This document shows positions 55,895 through 64,000 of a DNA stretch of 64,000 nt, in pieces. The stretch comes from Zychaea mexicana (taxonomy: Eukaryota > Mucoromycota > Mucoromycetes > Mucorales > Lichtheimiaceae): positions 248,001-312,000 of the forward strand of contig NW_026516689.1 in the NCBI RefSeq assembly GCF_025766255.1, written 5' to 3'. The notes beneath the pieces are model-generated. The model was not told the DNA's origin, ran no database searches, and saw only the letters and a list, made by a program, of their open reading frames with translations. Each line of letters starts with the position of its first letter. Position 1 is the first letter of the stretch. Both the position numbers and the translations under genes were made by a program.

Positions 55895-56310
55895 TGTAAT
55901 ATCCAATAAACCAAAAGAGACAGAATAAGTCAACGAGACCCGAAAGGAATTGAAACTGGTTTATTATGATAACAAAAGTTCTCACTATTTATAAGAAATG
56001 GCTTATCCTTGGCAACTACCACAGCGTGTGCATTGAACGGATGAATTGATGTTACAAATCAATTATATAGGATTAAGTAATGTATGATGCGTGAGTAAAA
56101 GGTACATCCGGGTAAATGCCTCAGATAGTAGCTAATGTGAATTACGTGATCCGAATAATGACAACTTCTTCCTGAGCATAGCTGATCGGTGTTTCACCAA
56201 GATGTGTATGAATAAGGAAATGTCCGCACAAGTGAGGTTATGAGGGAAATAACAGCAATCGTTAATGACAGATTAAAGAATAAGTGTTATTGAACATGTT
56301 GGATACAACA
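55895..56310 (-). repeat. Gypsy 5' LTR
   Basis: 416 bp, partner of 50154-50569. The gag ATG lies 60 bp further in. Confidence 0.95.
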
Positions 56311-56315
56311 GCCAT

Positions 56316-57054
56316 GCAGAAAAAAAGAAGTGTAAGAAATAATGCATGGAAGCAGTATAAGTATATATACAGAGAAGACGATCAACTGAGACCGTTGATT
56401 ACTCCCCTAGCGCATTTTATATTGTGCAACTTTATTACCATACCTTTACTTTTATGAACCTCATCTTGATCGCAATCGTCATTTACAACAGTATGACAAA
56501 TAAACACATTCAATAAGCATCGTAAAACATGTGCTGCCTTGTAATACGCGATGAGAATGTTTGTATATATAAAATGCATCATAACATCCTTTTTTAGATC
56601 CAATTGGTTTCAGCATGATATCAATTATGTATACAAGAGCGGCATTTTTGGCTACTCTGTATATGTTTGTATTTGTAAGACAGCACTATAGAAAGTACGT
56701 ATGATCTTTTGATGCAAGGGTTTGTAGGGGGATTATGAAGATGATGCAGAACAGTGGTAGTGCGAAACCTGTCATTTTTTAGGTACTCGAATGGTGCATG
56801 TCGGTGTATGTGAAAGAAAACTCATAAAAGACTTCTCTTTGTAGCCAAAGCATACACTCGGAGTGCTTCATCCGTTGTAGTAGTTGCGTAACCAATATGA
56901 AGTTCTGTTCTTGCAGCTATTGCATATACTGGGAACTTTTTGTACCAATATAGTAAACTTACATACACAAACAGATTACTTCATGCATTACTACCGCATC
57001 CAATCTCTAAAAAACCCCCAACTTCTGTGGTGGCCCACCTTGCCTCTTTATATA
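56316..57054. other. Right interior of the CACTA-like element
   Basis: About 740 bp without a supported gene; moderately AT-rich. The subterminal repeat AATATCAAGG begins at about 57057. Confidence 0.55.
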
Positions 57055-57105
57055 CAAATATCAAGGTCTTTCAAAAGCCCTTGATATTGGACTTTTCGTG
57101 CGGTG

Positions 57106-57683
57106 AAAGAGCAAGATCGGTTTTCTGTTTTCTTGGGGAAGACAAGAGCTGTCTGAGTGTGTAAAAAAGAGATTGGGTGGCTTAGCTACTAATTAAATCC
57201 TGTGAGTTGCTGCCCAAATTGTCTCTATTATTACTTTGATCGTCTCCATGGAAACAACTACAGAAGTTAAAAGAGGTGAGAAAAAGAGAAATATTCATCA
57301 CACAACGCATAAAAAACTAAACTACTTTTCTCTTTCCTTTTATTTTTATTAGTTGTTCGTGCTTAATTTGAAAGATCATGAGAATCCTAGCGTTGCCGAA
57401 TTTGTTGCGACGCATGTCGATTTTATCAAACAAAACACACCTTCTGGCAAATTAGTTAACAAAGTTTGGCCAAATATCATTCGTAACGAGGCAGCGCGAT
57501 TAAGGAAGATTTTAGTGAGTAGTTTTCGGAGACAGATGTACCGTATATGATCTTACAACATACTAAGTGATTTTGAATTTTACGGACCAAAAACAGAGTC
57601 AGTTGGAAGGTATTATGCGGTAAGCTTTTGCGTATGCTTGGTCTAGTTTTTTTTGCCTTTTTTTTCTCATGTTTGCTATTATA
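57106..57683 (+). pseudogene. Gene X2, 5' part (leader and exons 1-3)
   Basis: Matches X1 from the leader (GAGCAAGAT...) through exon 1 (ATG 57248), exon 2, exon 3 and into intron 3, ending at 57683. The LINE found in X1 is absent, leaving the empty target at 57190-57204. An extra A at about 57364 shifts exon 2, and the AG acceptor of exon 3 is changed (TTTACGG against TTTTTAG in X1), so the copy cannot make the X protein. Confidence 0.85.
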
Positions 57684-60600
57684 GGCGGTGCGGCAGGAAC
57701 TACAACAGCAACAGCAGCAGCAGCGTCGCAATCACGTATACCAGAGTGGTACCGTGTTGGCTGGACAGCGTTTTCAACACAACCGAATCCTGGCGGACCT
57801 ATCCAACTCGCAGCAGCAGAAAACAAAACAGACGAACCATTGGAGCGTATGGTCTCGTTCTTATTCTTTAGCAAATGGTGGGGCCAGGGTGGGGCCATAT
57901 TCACGGTTGGCGTTGTATTCTGGTTGCTCGGCACCCTAGGTGGCGGATTCATCACATTTGCTATCGGATGTTTGTTTGTGGTGACTTACTCGCAGACAAC
58001 ACAACGTCGCTTCCGGCGGCAGGCACGCGATGATATTGATCGTGGATTGACTATGTTGCAGTTTCTCGAACAAGACAAGGAATCAGTAGAATGGCTCAAC
58101 AGTTTTCTGCAAAAGTTTTGGGTCATCTTCGAACCCGTCATGAGCGCCTATGTGATTGATAACATCGATACATACCTCGTTGACTACCTCCCTGGGTTTC
58201 TCGACTCCGTGCGTCTGACGACTTTTACGCTGGGAACTAAACCATTTCGTGTCGAGAGCGTTCGCATGTTGCCGGAGCCAGGACCAGATACTGTGGTATG
58301 TTTCTGTTTCATCATTGTGTGTAAAATAATGATGACAGCACTAAAATCGGTGAGATATGATTAGACAATGGATTGGATTGTCAGCTTCAAGCCAAACGAC
58401 ATTTCCGATATGACCAGAAAACAGGTCGAGCACAAGGTGAATCCAAAGGTCATGCTCACTATCCGACTAGGAAAGGGTATGGTCGGTGCTGGTATCCCTG
58501 TGCTCGTTGAAGATATGAGCTTTCAAGGAGCCATGCGTATCAAGCTCAAGTTTATGAGTAATTTCCCACACGTCAAGATGGTTGAAGCTTGCTTTTTGAA
58601 AAAGCCGCATTTTGATTACGTGCTCAAGCCTATCGGTGGCGAGACGTTTGGTCTGGATGTAACCAATGTAAGTACCGGGTGAAAAATGAGATAGCGACTT
58701 GATTTCTCAATCGTTGATTGCTACTTTATGCTAGATACCCGGTCTGCAAAGTTTTGTTCGCGATCAAGTACACGCTATCCTTGGTCCGATGATGTATTAC
58801 CCCAATGTCTTTTCCTTTGACGTGGAAAAGTTCTTTTCTGGCGAATTGGATATCAGTAAGTTGTACAATGTGTAACGAAAGCATAGTATTCTTACCCAGT
58901 TGCTTAATGCTTTTTTTTCTTTGCCTTTATGCAGCACAAGCCAACGGTGTTCTTGCTGTCACTGTTTATTCGACCACGACCATCAATTCACGGGATGTCT
59001 CTTGGACTGTCAACCCATATATCCGATTCTATCTGGATAAGGCACAGGAGCTGGGTCGCACTTCTGTACAAGAAAATACACTTGACCCTCGATGGAACGA
59101 AACTCACTTTTTGATGCTGAATAGCTTGACTTCCACTCTGTCACTTGAGCTGCGAAACCAATCAAGCGGCACCAAAGATCGACGTATTGCACGCGCGCAT
59201 TTCGAGCTTAAAGAATTGGACGAGGACGATGATTATAGTCTTCAGGATATGTAAGTTTGATATAAAGTATTTGTGGTGTTGCCGTTGTTGCTGTTAGGAA
59301 TACTGGTTGCAAACAGTTTCACTTCTTTTAGGGACCTTGACTTACGACACAATGGCAAGCCCATTGGACAAATCAAAGTGGATATGCGCTACATGCCTGT
59401 ATCGAAACCTATACCCCGAGATGATGGCACTGTCGAACCAGCAGCAGAATCAAGTACGAGCTTCTCTCTCTCTTTTTTTTTGTTGCGATTAATAAATTAC
59501 TAATTGTCACTGTACTATTTAGATTCTGGCATTCTACGATTCACTGTGCACGAGTGCAGAAAACTTGGATCCATGCGCTTAAACCCGTATGTCCGTGTTA
59601 CTATCAATGGCGCAGAGCGAATCAATACACCCATTTTTAAGAGAAACCCTAATCCCAAGTTTGAACGCTCGGGTGAAGTGGTTGTGCTGGACCAGACCGC
59701 AGTGTTTATTCGCGTTGAAGTCAAGGACAGTATCAGTCTTGCTGAAGATCCGATCATTGGTGTGTGGCGAAGCTATCTCGTTGACATGATCCAAGATATG
59801 GACAATAATCCCGATGGCTGGTGGGATCTCGCACTTGATAATGGAAATAAAGCAATGGGCCGTATTCGTTTAGGATTCCAGTGGAAGCCTGTGGTGATGA
59901 CTGGCCTGTCCGAAGCAATGGGTGGACGCGGTTTATACAGTAAGTCTTGAATATTTTTCTAAAAATGCCCCTTTGATTTTGCTTGCGTAAATGTATCTAT
60001 TCATTAATGAGCCTTTTTCTTCTATTTACTTGCATATAGTGCCACCAATTGGTGTTGTACGATTAACATTCTGGCCCGCCCGGGATCTCAAAAACGTTGA
60101 TGGTGTTGCTGGCAAGTCAGATCCGTATGTGCGTGTATTATCTGGATCGCAGATCCGTACACGTACGGAAGTCATTGATAACAACTTGGACCCCGAGTGG
60201 GGAGAGACGCAATATGTGCCGATCCATTCCAACAAGGAAGACCTCAAACTTGAAGTTATGGATTGGAATGCAAAGACAAAGGACAAGTCACTTGGTTTTA
60301 CCACATTGCGTATGGTTGATCTTGTAAAGCAGTGCACAGGCAATCAGCCAAAGAATCCAGACAAGTGGTATGAATACGTTGGCAAGCCAATTGATCAGTA
60401 AGTATCTCGCAGGAAAAGAGTGTAATTAAACATACTATTGAAAATGTGATTATTGATGTACTATTAGATGGGTAGCACTCAAGTCATCGGACCGCAATAC
60501 AGCAAAAGGCGAGCTTCAATACACGGCCGAGTTTCATCCTACGCTTGCATTGCCAAGAGTCGAGGAGCTTGACGATGAAGAGGAAGAATACAAAGAACTC

Positions 60601-62503
60601 GAGGGAGGGGAGCATGCTGAAGAGAACGGCAAAGTCGAAGCAAAGAGGCAAGCCGAGCTGCCAACAGCTGATCTCCATGGTGTGCCGATCCGCTACACTC
60701 CCGACGATATTGTCGACCTCTCTGTGTACAACTCCGGCGTACTGACAGTTAAAATCCACGAAGTCAAGATGCCTACCGTCAGCCATGCCTACTGCCAAAT
60801 ACTAATCGACGCGCTGATGCCTCAGTTCCAGACCCAGAAGCTCAAGGGACGAACCTTGACTTTTAACGAAACGGGCGACGCATTTGTGAAAGAAGCAGAC
60901 TTTTCGCGAGTTGCTATCGAGATCAAGCCAGCTGATTCGGATGACAAGGACGATCTGAAACTGGGTTACTGGGTGGATCAAGTGACCAACATTGTGCGCC
61001 GCATCCAATCCAACAGACGCAGTGGCGACGAGGACGAGGAAGGAGAATGGTTCCAGCTGCTCGGGACAACGATCCCCGGTGGCTGGATTCGTCTCAGCTT
61101 TGACTACACGCCTCTTGTCAACTTTACCCTGAATCCAGACGAAAGCCTTGACAATCAAGGACAGTTGACGGTGACGTTGCTTGACGCAAAGGAGCTCATG
61201 GCAGCAGACAAATCCGGAACCAGCGACCCATATGTTGTATTCACTGTGAACGGCGAGCGCGTACACAAGAGTGCCACAATCAAAAAGACAATAAATCCTG
61301 CATGGAAGAATGAAACGTTCACGGTGCCGATCGTAAGTAACTGCTGGTAATGGTAGTGGTGGTGTTCTTTTAAAAAAAGATAGCACCACTCAAAATGTAC
61401 GAACTGTGTAACAATAGCAATCACGGGTCACGGCCAGTTTTAGAATCGAGGTTTTTGACTGGAATCAGTTCCTCGGTGATACGCCGCTTGGCTCGGGCGG
61501 TATCTCCATCCGTGGCGACTTTGTCGAGAGCTTTGTTGCCAAGCAGGTCAGAATTCCCCTGGATGGCGTTGCCGGGGTGAGCGGCCATGTGCGCGTGCGG
61601 TTCTTATGGCAACCCCAGCTGCTTATCCGCAAGAAGACACATACTTCGATCCTTGGCACTACCACTGTGAATATGAACACGTCAACAAACAGCAGCAGCA
61701 GCAGCAGCAATATGCTCTCTCCTACATCTGCAGCAACCATGCGACCCTCTCCTACATCCGGTCTGAGACCGCCACAGGCAGCACCACCTTCGGTGTCCCG
61801 ATCGGCCACATTGGCCCCCGCTCCTCCGCTACAACCAGCACCGGCTGCTGCACTGTCTCGCAACGGCACTCATGCAAGTTCCCATGTCCGATCCCCATCG
61901 CAAGCATCCTCCATAGTGTCCATGCAGGACCGAAGGAGCATTGACACCATGTCGATAAACGAAGACGCACTGGCAGCACAGCAAGGTGATGGCACTGCCA
62001 CGGGAATGGACGGTACGGCGACAGTACAGCTGATCGAAGCACGCAACCTCCGAGGGGTCGATCGCTCGGGGACGAGTGATCCGTTTGTCCGACTGCGTGT
62101 GGGAAAGAAAGTACACAAAACGAAGCATATCAAGAAGACGCTTACGCCGCAATGGTAAACACTTTTCACTACTCACTCAACGTATTTACCCTCACGCACA
62201 AAAAAGAAACTTCTTTCATCTTACACAAGCCTTGCCATCCATTGTAGGAACGAATCTTTCGAAAGCAGCGTATCTGCGCAGCCAACGCCGCTAAATATCA
62301 AGGTTAAAGACTATAACCGATTCAGCACATCGGTTGAACTTGGACAGTGCCAGTGGAACCTGTGGGACCTGCTGCGACCACAAGATCAAGTGACGAGCGT
62401 CGACCGCTGGTTGCCCCTCTATCCCACAGGACACGGCGAAATCCACGTCAGGATTGATTTTTCGGGTCTGGTGAATAACTGCACCTTTTTCATTTGTGCT
62501 TGA
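57669..62503 (+). CDS. TCB: Tricalbin/extended-synaptotagmin-like protein (SMP plus C2 domains)
   Basis: Ten exons (57669-58295, 58365-58667, 58735-58855, 58935-59250, 59332-59453, 59523-59939, 60040-60397, 60468-61332, 61418-62154, 62248-62503) sum to 4122 nt: 1373 aa with all phases matching. Residues 74-106 form the double-length hydrophobic hairpin that anchors these proteins in the ER. An SMP lipid-transfer domain follows (about 130-345). Five to six C2 domains come next, including DLKNVDGVAGKSDPYVRV, ELMAADKSGTSDPYVVF and NLRGVDRSGTSDPFVRL, whose Asp pairs fit calcium binding. Tricalbins tether ER to plasma membrane. The only in-frame start seen, ATG 57669, lies in DNA derived from gene X intron 3. 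The true tricalbin sequence begins at 57684, next to a TATAG acceptor. A missing upstream exon is likely. Confidence 0.88.
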
Positions 62504-62765
62504 CCTCTCGGAGATGAAGGTGAGGCAAAACACCGCAAACGAAGCATTTTCATAGCAAGGTTTGATGACCCGACACAACGGCCGTCATCGACCCCCATTC
62601 ACTTGCACAATTCACTACAATTCATGACCATTGGCTTTAGCACATGCACGAGCTACATTGCCCACAGTCAGGGCAAAGACTTCTACTAGAAGGCCTCTTT
62701 CAGTTGCATTCTTTGTTTTAGCCGTCGCACCGACGCATATGATACACCTTGTTTGCGCTCTCGCT
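62504..62765. other. Tricalbin 3' flank inside the inserted segment
   Basis: The remaining 260 bp of the host segment after the tricalbin stop, up to the junction with gene X2 intron 3 at about 62765. No gene or terminal repeat seen. Confidence 0.5.
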
Positions 62766-63575
62766 CTCATACTTTTAATGTAACATATGAAATTGCTGCT
62801 GCTACTCCTTTCACCACCAACAATATCACAAGTACAGCTTCCACCTCTGATAATTACAACTCTGCTACTTCCAACAACATCGAAATCGACCGTCCTGCAC
62901 TTACTTCTACTCCCAGCCATAATAATGCGGTTACCACCAGTTCTTCTCCAGCTCCTAATAACATCACTCCTCCTTCCATCAATTCTACCGCATCTTCTTC
63001 TTCATTAGGCAAACGATCTCGATCATCCGTAAGTTTGTAGAATAGGCCTAGTCTTCATCTTTTCAAAGTATCTAACTTTTCATCTTCTCTTCTTTCAGAG
63101 TGCCAAAACCGATTCTTATGTATTGACTCCAGATATGAAAGAAGAATACAAACGAGCATTTGAGGCGTTGGATGATGATAAAAAATGGGTTCTAGACGAT
63201 GGCACTAAAGTGGAGGATGCAATGTATGCATATGGAGCAATTGTACTCATGAGCAGTAAGGATATAAGCATACCCTGATTCGTTCTATACTCTTGATATT
63301 GAGAGCTTCTTGCTAATTAAACTAAAATTATTTAGCCCCGTGCATTCATTTATTCTTGACACGGAAGACAAGTGTTGGAAATCAGTGTTCAATCCATCTC
63401 AGCTTCAACAATTAAAGTTAGCCAGCAATAAGCCGTCCTGTGAATACGATGAAGCGTGCAAAAACATGTTTTCCGTATTTTCAAAAGTTATCAAGGATGC
63501 CAAGAGTCGTAAGCTGGCTTCAATAGCATCATCGTCATCAACATCATCAGCAGCAACAACAACAGCAGCAGATCC
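62766..63575 (+). pseudogene. Gene X2, 3' part (exons 4-6, truncated)
   Basis: Resumes X homology at CTCATACTT (intron 3 of X1) and covers exon 4 (acceptor GTACAG), exon 5 and the first half of exon 6, ending in the Ser/CAG-CAA tract. Single-base losses in exon 5 (GCAATTG against GCAAATTG) and near 63280 break it further. Exons 7-9 with the PD-(D/E)XK-like region are missing; the sequence passes into the PH-like gene within CAG/CAA repeats. Confidence 0.85.
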
Positions 63576-63580
63576 AACAA

Positions 63581-63895
63581 CAGCAACAAACCGTCGTCAT
63601 GGCCAGCTACTACCAGTTACCCAAATGGACAGTCGACATATCCAACATTTCCGCTATTTCCGTACTGAAGCAGCAACACAAAAAAAGATCCCCCTTTTCT
63701 ACGTCCACAAGCCCGAAATCAAAATGCTTCTGCGTGCGCACCTTCGATGGTCAGTGCTATGTCATGAAGGCCCAGAAACACAAAGATCTGGAACGCTGGC
63801 TCTTTGTTCTCACGAAAATGTGGAAATTTGCACAAACCATACGGAATCAAATTGCAAACCAGCAACAGCAGATAAAAATGCAAACAGTTTCCGTT

Positions 63896-63927
<32 letters not shown>

Positions 63928-64000
63928 GCAGCAGCAGCCTACCACCTCCTCGTATCGTCCCAGTAGTAAACAAATCTTTGACTATCCACCCGAGGCAATG
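63581..64000 (+). CDS. PH-domain-like protein with polyGln tract (3' partial)
   Basis: One frame is open from the CAG/CAA tract to the window end (first ATG 63599). It reads KWTVDISNISAISVLKQQ, then CFCVRTFDGQCYVMKAQKHK and DLERWLFVLTKMWKFAQ. The FDGQ-turn, YVMKA strand and Trp-containing final helix fit the C-terminal half of a pleckstrin-homology domain, so the 5' part of the gene is missing or lies in another exon. A run of about 14 Gln follows (63896-63938). The frame differs from that of the truncated gene X2 exon it follows. Exact protein family not recognised. Confidence 0.5.

Larger units (their letters stand above)
50154..56310 (-). mobile_element. Full-length Ty3/Gypsy chromovirus
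   Basis: 6157 bp with two 416-bp LTRs (50154-50569 and 55895-56310) that start TGTAATATCC and end GATACAACA and look identical by eye. A 5-bp duplication GCCAT flanks them (50149-50153, 56311-56315). The internal region encodes gag-pol on the minus strand with a C-terminal chromodomain. A purine-rich tract (GGCAGGGGGCAA on minus) next to the left LTR fits the polypurine tract. No tRNA-type primer site was recognised next to the right LTR. Confidence 0.95.
48654..57105. mobile_element. CACTA-like DNA element (non-autonomous), hosting a Gypsy element
   Basis: Starts CACTGGGC and ends ...GCGGTG, with AAA duplicated on both sides (48651-48653, 57106-57108); the uninterrupted sequence exists at 24885-24890. 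Both ends carry AATATCAAGGG 17 bases in. The left 150 bp contain repeated AATATCAAGG/CCTTGATATT motifs in both orientations, and the right end has two, as subterminal repeats do in CACTA/EnSpm elements. Without the Gypsy insertion it measures about 2.3 kb and has no transposase, so it is a passive element or a deletion derivative. Confidence 0.7.

Overview
The window comes from the nuclear genome of a filamentous fungus, most likely an early-diverging one of the Mucorales type. The host genes carry many short introns (about 60-95 nt, GT-AG with two likely GC-AG cases). They encode recognisably fungal proteins: a Rim15-type kinase with a receiver domain, ornithine decarboxylase antizyme, an R3H-SUZ protein, a Yuh1/UCH-L3 hydrolase and a tricalbin. 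Genus or species cannot be fixed from the sequence alone.

Layout. (1) 1-17 kb is ordinary host DNA: the 3' part of a RIM15-like gene, an S/T-rich protein of unknown role (6236-7448), antizyme (10653-11495, with a UCC-UGA frameshift site), an R3H-SUZ protein on the minus strand (13911-15173) and a ubiquitin C-terminal hydrolase (15701-16939, with a 12-nt exon), separated by long non-coding stretches. (2) 17-23.5 kb is decayed mobile DNA: a broken Mutator-like transposase, a stray Helitron helicase fragment and a nearly full Helitron Rep/helicase with several lesions. (3) 24.7-33 kb is gene X1, a 9-exon gene for a 563-aa protein with a weak PD-(D/E)XK-like signature. A LINE with two intact ORFs sits in its leader. 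(4) 33.4-48.4 kb is a nest of AT-rich elements. One pairs a chromodomain DDE transposase with a convergent gene for a geminivirus-like Rep (HUH nuclease plus SF3 helicase). A second carries a related transposase and a small Cys/His-rich protein. A third copy of the transposase is split by the second element and by a 4.2-kb Tc1/mariner (IS630-like) element. That Tc1 element carries a passenger gene (two C2H2 fingers plus a PD-(D/E)XK-like domain) and two facing arrays of a 12-bp minisatellite. (5) 48.4-63.6 kb is a second copy of gene X, cut apart by a CACTA-like element (48654-57105) that itself holds a full-length Ty3/Gypsy chromovirus with apparently identical LTRs, and then by an intact tricalbin gene sitting in an intron of X2. 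(6) The last 400 bases are an open frame with a PH-domain-like end and a polyglutamine tract, leaving the window.

The strongest candidates for something undescribed are the chromodomain-transposase/Rep element, the Tc1-type element with a nuclease-like passenger gene, and the tricalbin gene whose first ATG lies in DNA derived from gene X. The antizyme gene is notable because a GC-AG splice choice could remove the frameshift site while keeping the protein in frame. All family calls come from reading motifs by eye; no database search was run.
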